DNA of 64,000 nt from Thereva unica (Eukaryota > Arthropoda > Insecta > Diptera > Therevidae), in the NCBI GenBank assembly GCA_949987705.1, contig OX465281.1, forward strand, positions 174,668,516 through 174,732,515, in the 5' to 3' direction. The notes beneath the pieces are model-generated. The model ran no database searches and was not told where the DNA came from. It was given only the letters and a program-made list of their open reading frames with translations. The translations under genes were made by a program, and so were the position numbers. Shown piece by piece: positions 23,201 to 33,500 of this stretch (position 1 is its first letter; every line of letters begins with the position of its first letter).

Positions 23201-23857
23201 GTCAGACATTGATGGCTCACTTGAGACGTGCCAGTTTAGTATTCTGGAACTGACAAATGTGCTAGCAAGAGTCAGGTCAATTAACTCTTGCCTAATCACA
23301 TTAGAAAAGGTAGGTTCGTGCCCCTTGTTCATAACCTGTAAATTGTGGATAGTAATGAAATCAAGGAGGTAATTGCCCCTAGAATTAGTATTGGTGCTTC
23401 CCCACACAAGGTGGTGCGCGTTGGCATCGCAACCAATCACTAACTGAATATTCCTCCTAGTGCAGTCTTCCACAAGTCTCTTGACATCTGGTGGTGGTGA
23501 GGCAGGCTCTTCACCAGGGAAGTAGGCCGAGGCTATAACGAGCCTGGGCATTCCTACGTCTCCAGGTAGCACTACCTCAGCCGCGACCAGATCTCTGGAT
23601 ACGAACTGCGAAAGAGGAAGGCATGTTAGTCTCTTCCCCATGAGCAGTGCTGCTCTAGGGCAGTCATGCTCGGTGGAGTAGATCAACCTGCCAGCATTCG
23701 TAGCGAGGCCACATATTCTTCCTCGGTACACCCATGGCTCTTGGATTAGGGCCACATCTAAATTGCCCGAGATAAACCTTTTTTCAAGTATTGCAGAAGC
23801 AGCCTTGGCGTGATGAAGGTTTATCTGGACAAGCTTCATATTGGAAGCAGTACTCAT
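20247..23857 (-). pseudogene. ORF2: endonuclease, RT, RNase H; frameshifted
   Basis: Reads in several frames: 23857-22841 (APE-type endonuclease with ALIQEPWV, VIGCDANAHH and SDHRHIRF), 22844-22617 (linker), 22650-21658 (RT with FADIEGAFDNV, GCPQGGVLSPLLW and AYADDIVIM), 21505-20636 (thumb and RNase H with WYTDGSKTDKG, FQAEVLAI, FSDSQAA and WIPGHEGHIGNE), and 20645-20247 (C-terminal finger CRFCGTAPETAEHLMC). At least four frameshifts break it. RNase H supports LOA/I rather than Jockey. All catalytic motifs are still recognisable, so decay is moderate. Confidence 0.9.
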
Positions 23858-25407
23858 TTCCTGAAGGGATTTTTTCTCCTCCCCTTCTTAGGACCCTTAC
23901 TGGGCTGTGGAGGTTTACCCCTTGAGGACTGGAGTGGCAATTTTAGGGGCTCAGCCCCGTCTGTAGTGGCAATAGAGGAAGCATCCAGAGTTGCTTCCCC
24001 GACGATTCCGCCAGCAGCACCAGCCTCTCTGGAGGCTATATGTTCGCATGTGTCGGGTGGTGGGGTACTAGACATTGCCCCGGCCGCCTGAAACACTGAG
24101 CTAGTGGAGGGATTCATTACCTCGTTAGAGGACCCCCCAACCACCAGCCCAGAGAGTGCAGTGGTCACCATCCTCACATTGGAGCTTACCTCTCCCATTT
24201 CCGGAGCAGGCTCATGCGAGGCTTCAGATATTAGCTTCGGGGCATCTGCTTCCTTGGTGATAGGAGCGGAAATGGTCGCGGCTGCTCGCGAAGTGCTGGC
24301 GGTCGCTGAGGGGACAGTATGAGTTTGGCCAGAGTCAGCCTTGGACATAGGGTTTTCTGCCGCCTTAATCCTAAGCTGTGCCCAACCAAACTTGTAGCCA
24401 ATTTGGCCGCCTGTCCGTCTCAGCTCGTCAGTTGACCTTTGGTCCACGGAGAACGTCATCTCCGTAAATGGTGGACGGTGCACTTTGTGGAGTACTCTCC
24501 ATTCATGCACCCTTAGAGCTCTGTTTTGGACCCCTATCCATTTCAACATAATGTCGGTAGGGTCTTCGGTTGCAGCCGGGAAATATCCGACCATAACATG
24601 GCTGCGCGGCAGCTTGTCTTCGTCCACAGCGACAAGACTAGCTCCTTCCCAGGACTTAAGGTTAACCATCACACCTTTCAGCCACGTGGCCGTGGCCGAG
24701 TCGGCGCAGGTGATGGCTAGCCACCCCGGGCGCGCAGCGACACCTAGGAACCTCGGCTGCTCTGAGCTTAGTCCCAACTGGGCTATCGCCTCCAGAAGAC
24801 TCCCTTGCACAGCAGTTAACTGATCCGTGGTCAGGAGAGTCTCTGGGTAGTCAGCAGCGAGCACACCCATTCTGACACTCTCTGCTATTTGGCAGAAGGT
24901 CGGCTTTGAAGCTGTTTTAGGCTTCAGTGTGGGTGCGTCGCACTTCTTTGGTGAAGGCTTTTCAGATGGCTTTCCAGGCCATGTAGCTGGAGCCTTCGCC
25001 CTTTTTGCCGGGGCATTTTGGCCTGGAGAGGATCCAGAGGATCTACCCCTCTTCTTATTAGGAAGAATGGCTTTCCTCTCTTCCTCGGGGGCCACGCAAA
25101 TCCTCTCGGCATCTTCCCGAGAGTAACCAGCCTCCATAAGTCTCTTAAAACGTTCGGTGGCTGCGCCACTCCGGTTTTTAGAAGGAGCTTTTTGATTTCC
25201 AGTTTGCCGCTCCAATGGAGCAGAAGGTGAGCGCGGTTCCGCAGGTGGGCCTCTAAGGAGATCTTCTTCCATTGAAGGAGTGATCTCAGCGTGCTCCACG
25301 GCAGTTCGCGGACTCAGACTGCCCTCAATGAAGAGGGATCCCGAAAATTCCCCTTCATTGGGGCCGTGATCGGCACCCTGCTGCATGAGTTCGCAGGGAA
25401 TGTCCAA
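23854..25407 (-). CDS. ORF1 (Gag-like) of the LOA/I-like element, DUF4780-like
   Basis: 517 residues, open. The N-terminal half is acidic then basic/proline-rich (NKKRGRSSGSSPG; KPSEKPSPKK), suiting RNA binding. The middle (from SVRMGVLAADYP to GWAQLRI) resembles the DUF4780 domain found in ORF1 of insect LOA-type elements; this is recognition by eye. The C-terminus is again basic (GPKKGRRKNPFRK). Its TGA overlaps the ORF2 ATG as ATGA at 23857-23854, indicating termination-reinitiation coupling. No CCHC knuckle is seen. Confidence 0.82.
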   Translation of the reverse strand: MDIPCELMQQGADHGPNEGEFSGSLFIEGSLSPRTAVEHAEITPSMEEDLLRGPPAEPRSPSAPLERQTGNQKAPSKNRSGAATERFKRLMEAGYSREDAERICVAPEEERKAILPNKKRGRSSGSSPGQNAPAKRAKAPATWPGKPSEKPSPKKCDAPTLKPKTASKPTFCQIAESVRMGVLAADYPETLLTTDQLTAVQGSLLEAIAQLGLSSEQPRFLGVAARPGWLAITCADSATATWLKGVMVNLKSWEGASLVAVDEDKLPRSHVMVGYFPAATEDPTDIMLKWIGVQNRALRVHEWRVLHKVHRPPFTEMTFSVDQRSTDELRRTGGQIGYKFGWAQLRIKAAENPMSKADSGQTHTVPSATASTSRAAATISAPITKEADAPKLISEASHEPAPEMGEVSSNVRMVTTALSGLVVGGSSNEVMNPSTSSVFQAAGAMSSTPPPDTCEHIASREAGAAGGIVGEATLDASSIATTDGAEPLKLPLQSSRGKPPQPSKGPKKGRRKNPFRK

Positions 25408-25849
25408 CTGGTCTTGTAGGTTGGCCTGTTGGGGGGCTATGGAAGCCCCAGAAGTGGTTGAAGCGTTGAGAAGTGCTCCATCCTCATTATTATTTTTTAA
25501 GGTATCTATATTGATCCCACGAGTTGCGCGAGAAAGGACAGTCGCCCATGGCAGAGCTCCGCATTACCATGGGAAGGCTAATTTAAACAGGAGGTCGCCT
25601 GGTATCCGGAGTCCATCGTTAGTAGTACACTAACGCAGTACCATTCATCCCTTCAGCACGATTGTTTACACCTTGGGATTGCGCGCATCTATCTTAGTCA
25701 GGGCACCCTTACGGGGCCACGCAAGCCTCACCACCACGTCAAGGTGTAGATACGTCGGCGAGGCGACTGACTCTTGCTGACACTTTTCTCTCTTAAGCTC
25801 TTTGCGCCGAAGTCACGGTGGCGCTGGTGGGAGAACTAAACCCCACACG

Positions 25850-26083
25850 ATTTTATATCCAAGCTCCACCTTTATTTAACTTCTGGAACCTTCTCGAGTC
25901 CCTTTTCTCGAGCCTAGTGGTATGTTCTTTTCTTTTCGTCCAGAAGCTTGAAGTTGTCTTCACTTATCGCGCGTTCCAATTTTAGTTTAGTACATAAATC
26001 ATTAGTTCAGACATCAACCAGAGTTGTTACCGACAATCGTTGATTATGCTTTTTCACAAACAGATGGCGCATAAATTATCACA
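25850..26083 (-). repeat. 3' LTR of element C, truncated
   Basis: Matches the 5' (promoter-proximal) part of the LTR at 28865-29368 and 50304-50815, up to the TGTGATAA tip (plus-strand TTATCACA ending at 26083). The rest of the LTR is missing where the LOA/I-like element begins. Confidence 0.88.
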
Positions 26084-26093
26084 TTGCCCCTCC

Positions 26094-27282
26094 TTAGGAC
26101 TGTTCGTCCCGAACAGTTGTCCATCCTGGATCCGGCTGATGATATGGGCACAGCCTGTCTATGTGCACAATCTTCTTCTTGGCTTTGGGTCCTTGTTGAA
26201 TCCTGTAGACAACATCGTTGATCCGTGTTAGGATTTTATAGGGCCCCTCCCACTGGCGCTGAAGTTTCGTAGACTTGCCTTTTCGTCGTCGAGGGTTGAA
26301 CAGCCAAACGAGGTCACCTTCCTGGTACCCACTACTGTTCGCTCGGAGGTCGTACCTTGGTTTCATCTTATCACTGGCCGTCTTAGGATTCTCCCTTCCG
26401 ATTTTCTCAACTGAGGTCCCAACGTTGTATTGTCGAGTTTCTTCTTTCGCTCTGACTCGAGGACCCTTGCTGCCGGCACAAACTGTACATTTACGACACC
26501 AGTTCGTAACATCCTCCCGCATATGAAGCCAATAGAATCTCTTCTTTATTTTTGCCAGAGTTTTGTTGACTCCCAAATGTCCTCCTGACGGGCAATTATG
26601 ACACTCCTCGAGAATATCAGTTATTCCAGCACGAGGGACTAGCACCTGCATTCGGATGAGAGGTACCATCAGCTGTTTCCCATTTGCGCTTCAATACTCC
26701 TCCTTCGATATGCAATGAATCCCATTGGGCCCGATAGCTCTTCAGGATTTCACTTCTCTCTGCGATGTCTTTCCATTTAAGCTTCTCGTCGTGTTCTTTC
26801 CATGACAAAATTGCAGAAATGTCCGGGCCGTCGCGTTGCGCATCTCGAATTCCCTGGTCTTTGTATTTTATGCTTGGTTCAGCAGTCATCTTTTGACACT
26901 TTTCCTCAATACACCAACGATCTTTAAAACCTGGTTCGCATAGTCGCCGGGACAGTGCAGTATCCATTGGAATTCCCCTGTTGCGATGATTCATAATTCC
27001 TTCTCGAATGTCCAATAATATTCCGTGTGTTCTCATACAGTCCAAGCCGAGAATACACTCGTCTACTATGTCAGCTACCAGGAACGCATGTGTAAACTTC
27101 ATGTCGTCAAACACCACATCCATCATTGTCTCCTCATGTAATCTCACTAATCCGGTTACCGTTTTCAAAGTGTACTGGTCCGCGTTCTTCAGCCACTTTC
27201 TACCGACCAAGTCAGCCCGAAGGACAGATCTTGACGCACCCTTATCCACTGTAATTGTGCATTGTTCATCACCAACTTTCAC
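26094..27282 (-). pseudogene. pol: Element C protease joined to integrase finger and C-terminus
   Basis: 27282-26617: protease-like VDKGASRSVLRADLVG (DKGAS instead of DTGAS seen in D at 48256) with ILGLDCMRTHGI. It runs through a deletion to 26669-26094: integrase finger (CHNCPSGGHLG... CRKCTVC), then directly to RYDLRANSSGYQEGDLVWLF and the GPY/F module (WEGPYKILTRINDVVYRI). The catalytic D,D,E core, RT and RNase H are gone, and the active-site T to K change would also inactivate the protease. Confidence 0.85.
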
Positions 27283-27299
27283 CTCGATTACAAGGCTGT

Positions 27300-28753
27300 T
27301 GTTGCTACGCTGCCGTTGAGGATGAAGACATCAGAGGTCTCCAATTTCCCCACCAACTCCCTCCGGTCGCCCTTCTCCCGTTGTCTATATTTTTCACAGC
27401 ATGTTCAGCTACTTCTACTCCCTGGAGATTCCACTCTCCTTCGCTTTCGACAACTCCTTTGGAGATGGCCCGTCTCACCACAGTTCCAGCATCGTAGACG
27501 GCGACGTACTTCCGAGGTGTTGATTCGATGGCAAATGTTCTAAGTCTCATTGATTCCCCTGAGGTGGACCGTACTCCTTGTTGCTTGCTTTGCTGCCTCG
27601 TATGCCAGAGCATATGCCAAAACTTCTGCAGCATTCTTCTTTCCGGCCAATCTGGCTGCCTCCCGGTCGGTAAATGCGTTAAGAAGAGCCTCTCTTGCTA
27701 CTTCGATGATGTAGTCTTGGCCGAAGCTAGGATAAGCCAGTTGCTCTAACCTCTCGATATCGGCGCATAGTTGTTGTAAAGTTTCTCCTGGCTTTTGAAG
27801 TCGATTGCGAAGTTGAAGTCGATAAACCTCTTGCATGTGCTGATCACCGTAACGCATTTCCAGCGCTTAAACTAAGAACCCGTAGCTGTTGCGATGTTCT
27901 GCTGGTATTGACTGCAATATTTCTGCTGCTGTGCCCCTTAGTGACAACGTTAAGGCCGTTGCTTTTTTCTCCTCAGTCCAGAAATTGCCTGTTGCTGCTG
28001 CTTCGAATTGGAGCTTATAAGTAGACCATGGGCTTTGCCCGTCGAAAGTTGGAGGCTGCAGTTTCCTAACTCCGATGACTTCGTGAGATGCTGCCGCTGG
28101 GTGGTGAATCTTTACCCTTTCTAGATCGGCTCTGACGGTTTCTAGCTCAATTTCGAGTTTTCCCAGATCATTCCTTACATTTGCCTTGATGGAAGATTCG
28201 AGACTTTCCAGATGATTCCTTACATTTTCTTTCATGTTTTCCAGCTTATTGTCGACAGATAGTGAGAATTATTCGATTTTCTGCTCCAGCTGGTTCTTCT
28301 GTTCTTCCATTGACCCTTTGAGTTCTGCGATCGAGCGTTCATGAACTACTGTTAACATTTTTGTTCATCTTTTAACGCCAACACTTCCGCTTTGATTTCT
28401 GTTGTCGCTTCCCTCATATCTGCCTTCATCTCTGCCGATGCACGTTCTTGCACTTCCTTCATCTCTGCCGATGCACGTTCTTGCACTTCCTTCATCTCTG
28501 CCGATGCCCGTTCTTGCGCTGCCTTCATCACCATCAATGTTTTAAAAAGTTCTGCTATACTCACTGTCGTTTCTTCTGGCTCCGCTTCTACCTCGTCTTC
28601 AAAAATGTAGGTTTCAGGATCCTTACCTTCGTTCACCATAGCTTCTCGAAGCAGGGCGGTTAGGGCATTTTTAGCCCCCACTGTTGACAACGAGCGCTTA
28701 CTTAATTCTCTTTTCAACTCCACAGTGCGCAAATCCACTAACTTTCGACCCAT
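27300..28753 (-). pseudogene. gag: Element C Gag with SAP-like N-terminus and coiled coil
   Basis: 28753-28352 begins MGRKLVDLRTVELKRELSKR, which looks like a SAP-type helix-extended motif, then three copies of the 11-residue unit VQERASAEMKE, a coiled-coil stretch. A frameshift leads to 28235-27867 (Gag core PTFDGQSPW...TLSLRGTAAEIL), ended by TAG/TAA where D reads Q (FLV*ALEM), then 27857-27540. A CCHC knuckle (RCWNC...GHLQ) follows in a shifted frame near 27480. Several independent breaks, so a pseudogene. Confidence 0.85.
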
Positions 28754-28864
28754 TTTATTAATAAGTCCTTTTTCTCACGCACAAAATTTAAATTCCAGTC
28801 ACAATTATTATTCAAGTTCACCTATTTTACTTATCTCTTAATTAATCCCACTTCTGACACCAAT

Positions 28865-29368
28865 TGTTACGTTTTTACGGCTTAACGGATTCGTAGGCTT
28901 AATTAAGGAATACACTTTTTAATTATCCACACAAAATTTATTTATTACAAACCAAAACACAACAAACACAATTCTCACAGTTCACTATAATCACTTCTAA
29001 TTTACTATCTCGCACTATTAAATTCTATCTATCGCTTTATAGTTCACTTTTAAATCACTACTTTTCACTGTTCTCACTTTAAAGCACTTTTATCGCATTT
29101 TAAATCAAAACTGACTCTCAGCGCCTGCAAACCGCTTTTATATCCAGGCTCCACCTTTATTTAACTTCTCGAACCTTCTCGAGTCCCTTTTCTCGAGCCT
29201 AGTGGTATGTTCTTTTCTTTTCGTCCAGAAGCTTGAAGTTGTCTTCACTTATCGCGCGTTCCAATTTTAGTTTAGTACATAAATCATTAGTTCAGACATC
29301 AACCAGAGTTGTTACCGACAATCGTTGATTATGCTTTTTCACAAACAGATGGCGCATAAATCATCACA
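28865..29368 (-). repeat. 5' LTR of element C (504 bp, complete)
   Basis: On the minus strand it starts TGTGATGATTTATGCGCC and ends AAAACGTAACA. It carries a TATA box (minus TATAAAAG at 29142-29135). The outer tip lies at 29368. Confidence 0.9.
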
Positions 29369-29478
29369 ATATTTTGACTTTTCCACTCGCGTTGAAATTT
29401 TTGTCAGATGATCTCAAGGACACTTAAACAGAAGGTCAAACTGGTTAAACTTACGATTGGATCATTAACTTCGTCTAA

Positions 29479-29986
29479 TGCCGCGTACACACCGGGCCAA
29501 CGAAGGCCAACGAATGGGATTCGCTGACGTTCGTTGGTTCTGTGTGGACGTTTTAGCGAAAGCCAACGAAGATTCGTTGGCGTTCGCTTGCAACCCGTAG
29601 CGTGGCGGTAACATCAAAGGAAAAAAGCCATTTGAGCGAATGTGGTGTGGACGGGCATCGAAGTTTAACCAACAATTGACAGGCTCGAAGGCCGAAATTT
29701 TAAGAGTGTGACGTTTATGGATTTTGTTGCATTTTATAGAAAAGATATTTTTAGTGGCATTTAGGAAAATTCAATTGAAGCATGTTTCGTTAAGGTATAT
29801 GAAACTAGATATAATGATTTCTTTGTCGTCATCCATTCTTCGATGCAATTAAACCGAATACCCGTCCCAACGAACGTTTGCTAAACCAACAAATGCTTAT
29901 GGACGTATCTCCGAACGCGAACGAACGTTCGGTAGCCAACGTCGAATGTCGTTGTTGGCCTTCGTTGGGCCGGTTTGTATGCAGCA
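29479..29986. mobile_element. PIF/Harbinger-like MITE with TAA target duplication
   Basis: Terminal inverted repeats TGCCGCGTACACACCGGGCC and, reversed, TGCTGCATACAAACCGGCCC, each followed by the same AACGAAGGCCAAC. TAA flanks both sides (29476-29478 and 29987-29989), the usual PIF/Harbinger target. 508 bp, no coding, rich in CGAACGAACG repeats near both ends. Confidence 0.8.
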
Positions 29987-29996
29987 TAATAAGTAT

Positions 29997-30094
29997 TGTG
30001 ATGATTTATGAGCCATCTGTTTGTTAAAAAGTATAATCAACGATTGTCGGTAACAACTCTGGTTGATGTCTGAACTAATGATTTATGTACTAAG
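29997..30094 (+). repeat. LTR fragment of the C/D family
   Basis: First about 98 bases of the LTR in plus orientation (TGTGATGATTTATGAGCCAT to TTATGTACTAA), opposite to the adjacent complete LTR at 28865-29368. Together with the intervening MITE this gives a head-to-head LTR arrangement. Confidence 0.85.
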
Positions 30095-30538
30095 GGTCTG
30101 CATTGATTATAGAGTAAGTAAATATGGACAAACATCTTTCCAGCTGGTTTGTTAGATGGCGATAGTAACACTGATTTGAGTTTTAGTGATAGGAATTTCT
30201 GTTTTAAACCTCTAAAATCAATGGGAATGGGTTTTCAACATTAGTTTAATAATATAAATAATAATATTTCTTTATAAGTGCATAATAATCATAAAATAGA
30301 CACATTTTTTAATTTTGTTATTTTTTAGTAAAAATTGAAAAAAGCAGGTTTGCGCCTGAATTTAAAAAAGCATTTCAAAGCCCTTGACGCATGTTAGAAG
30401 AAAAGCCAAAAGTTTCGGATCTAAAAATAGATTCCTGGGGGTATTCCTTTTGTTTTGTTTTGGAAGGGGGTGAGTGGGCTGAAACTACGATGATTTCTTG
30501 GTCGGTGGCTGAAATTTATCAATGAATTAATGAATGGG
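30095..30538. other. Non-coding flank of the hAT element
   Basis: A+T-rich DNA with no supported gene; it continues at 34891 once the hAT element is removed. Confidence 0.5.
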
Positions 30539-30546
30539 AAGAGATT

Positions 30547-33500
30547 CAGGGGCGTATTTAAGCAAAATTAATTGGGGGGGCGTATATGACGATGTTGCCG
30601 ACTAACTTAAAAAAAATTATATCTTTAAAAGTACGATTCGTTCTCTCATATAAAATTCAACATTATTAACTGATCAAAAAATCCCGCTAAAGTAAAGTGT
30701 TGTGATATTAATGAAAAATATGTTTATTTTTTGTTGAATTATTTTAATTGAATCTTTGTTCATTCATTGCACAATATGTATTTTAACCCGCCGCTTTTTT
30801 AGACGAGCCCATCTACTCACGACAGCGCTTAAATCTATGCATTCCAAAATGTCCTTCTCACATGTAAGCAACACAAGTTCATTCAGACGTTGATCGGTCA
30901 TTGTTGTTCTTAAATAGTTTTTCACAATTTTTAATTTACTGAAAGTTCTTTCATTGGAAGCAACGGTGACTGGGGAAGTTAGAGCCAAACGACTGACACG
31001 GTTCGCAGGTGGTAAAATGTTCTTTAAAGATTCTGATTTCTTGGAAATATCATCCAATGTTTCAGCTTCTGAACAGAAGTCTGACAAAACTTCCAGTTCT
31101 GCGTGTAATGCTTCCATGTCAGAAATTGCCTGGGTTTTTGGAAAGAAATCTGCCGCTTTCTTAACCAGATCTATTGTTAATTTCTCTCTTGTAATGGGAG
31201 GATTCATAATTTCATATAACGGCGTGATTATGCTGATGCAGGAATTGAGGTTATCATTCATCATCACCGTAAGAGTATCCAGTACCTTCTTAAACTCCAT
31301 GCGATAGAACGTTAAAAGTTCGGGAGAAAAGAGACTGTCTCGATTATCGTCTAATTTATTAGGCGCCAATCTTCGTCTATGATGCATAGCAAATTCATTT
31401 AACGGATCCACACCTTGCTTAGTTGAAAAGATAATTGCGCTATGTATTTCCCTATTCATATTTTCATCGTCACTGTTGATTATTTGCAGTGATTTTATAC
31501 ATGTCTTCAGTATCATCGTAGCGTCTATTATGTTAAGATTCTTCGACTCCAGTTTTTCAGTAACTAACTTGCACTTGTACAGAACGTTCTTCAGAAACAT
31601 CAGCGAAACAATGAAGTCTAGCGACAACATTTTCTTTCTTAATCCTCGTGCCTTGGTCTTTGTTTTGCTATCAAAAGAAGAAGTATCAACTATTTTTGTC
31701 AAAATTTGTAGGATACATTCATATGAGATCCAAACCGCTTTCAATGATTCCGCTCGAGCAGTCCATCTAGTCTTGGACAGATTCCGCAGTAGAAGAGCAT
31801 TTTCTATTGCTGTGAGCTGGTCCACTAAAGGCTTATTTCGCTTAGTACTTGCCGTAAAAAAGACATAAAGTTCTTCCAGCACGGAGAAAACGTCAGCAAT
31901 AATATCGCTGGCATTGCAACTATGCTGAACAAAAGTGTTCAGTCTGTGAGCTTGACAAGGAATATACGGTACAATTCGACCCACGATTTCTGAAAACTTC
32001 TGCTGGGTGCCGTTGAATTCTCCCGACATGCTGCTTGCAAAGTCGTATGACTGAAAAGCTACCCGTGCTATATCGAGCTCATTCTTCGTAAGGATGTGTG
32101 ATATCTCATTTGCAAGGCCGACACCGGTTTTATCGATTGCTTCTACAACTTCCAAAAGCCGCTCCTGAGTTTTTCCATTTTTGTCGACATATCTCACCCC
32201 AACAGCTAATCGATCCTGGTGTGAAGCATCTGGTGTCGTATCTGCCATAATTCCATAAAATTGTGCTTCCTGAATATCACTGACTATCTTTTTACGCACT
32301 GCTGTTGCAAGAACTTCAATCATTTCGTTTTGGGATGAAGCAGAGAGGTAACTTGTGTGGTATGGCCTGAAACGTGTGCCCTCAAGCCATTTCCTCAGTA
32401 CTGAGTTATGTCTAGCAATTAAATTCACCATTTGCCAAAAGTTTCCATTGTCATCGTTGTCACTTCCCCTGAATGCAAGACCTTGTCTACCTAACGTTCG
32501 CGTAATATCCATCAAGATTGTTACAACTTCAGTGTTGAAAGTAAGATCTTGCTCTTCCAGAATAATCTGTTTGCGCTTGCTCTTGTCGAGTAACACATCA
32601 ATGTGATTATGTGTCAACATAAACTGACAATAATCTGATAGAGCAATTCGGTGGGAGTTGGAAGAGAAATGTTGCGCTAGTTTTCCGTCCTTTTCTTTCC
32701 CTACGCTCTTCATTTTGTGCCATTTGTTTACACCGCTCTCAACCCAAGCATTTTGTGTTTTTTCTCTCCCAGGACCTTCATGAAACAGGCAACAAACAAA
32801 ATAAAATGCAGCGTTAAGTTCTGTGCTATATTCTAAAAACGGATACTCTTTGTACCATGCACTATTGAAACGTCGCTGTCTATCCTGCGGGATAGAACCG
32901 TTTATCGGGTATGCAGCGAGTTTTGGCTGATATGGACCTAAACTGAGTAAATAATGTCTCTGGTTGTCTGACTGTATTTTAGACCTTTTTCCTGGGTCAT
33001 GTTCAACGATGGAATCGCAACCACTTTCCGTAACGCTAACATCTCCACGTTTCTGCTCGATTTCTTTCACGATCTTACCACAGATATTTAACACTGACGA
33101 AAAATTTTCTTTTGCCTAGGCAACTATATCTATGGTCTCCATAAGAAACGGGAGAACACTTAATTCGTCAGATTGGGTCAATTTTTCAATAATTGGCTTG
33201 CAGTCGTTCAAACAATCGACTAAATTATTCAACTGTCCAGCACATTTCAATACCCTAATGTGAATGCCTTCGCCGAATTCGTGATCGTATTCAGTGCCGG
33301 ATCGATCATCATCAGACATTTTGTTTGAAGCGGATGCTCCGGTGTTACTTTCTGTCCTGTGAGTTTCAACATCAACATACCTAAATTCAACCTCTTCAGC
33401 AGCCGTACGAATAGTAGGCGTGGAAGAAACTTCAACTGCTGGGCTTGCACACTGCAGTTCCGATGGCAAAGGATTGCGGTCATAAAAATATGCTGCACTT

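Larger units (their letters stand above)
20163..25845 (-). mobile_element. Non-LTR retrotransposon, LOA/I-like, with ORF1 and ORF2
   Basis: Minus-strand element with ORF1 (25407-23854), ORF2 (23857 to 20247) and a trinucleotide (AAT)n tail at about 20163-20180, typical of the I/LOA group. ORF2 has endonuclease, RT, RNase H and a C-terminal finger in that order. The 5' side (25408-25845) is untranslated. At 25848 it abuts an LTR fragment of element C that lacks its other part, so the insertion was followed by loss of neighbouring DNA. Confidence 0.88.
25850..29368 (-). mobile_element. Gypsy element C, internally deleted, minus strand
   Basis: 5' LTR 28865-29368, primer site next to it (minus-strand TGGTGTCAGAAGTGGGAT at 28847-28864), gag, protease, then integrase finger and C-terminus, then truncated 3' LTR. 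RT, RNase H and the integrase catalytic core are missing, so it is non-autonomous. The family is the same as element D (46308-50815) and the LTR pieces at 29997-30094 and 59853-60269. Confidence 0.88.

Noticed and set aside
24104..24823. Plus-strand frames opposite ORF1
   Set aside because: Shadows of the minus-strand ORF1 coding frame.
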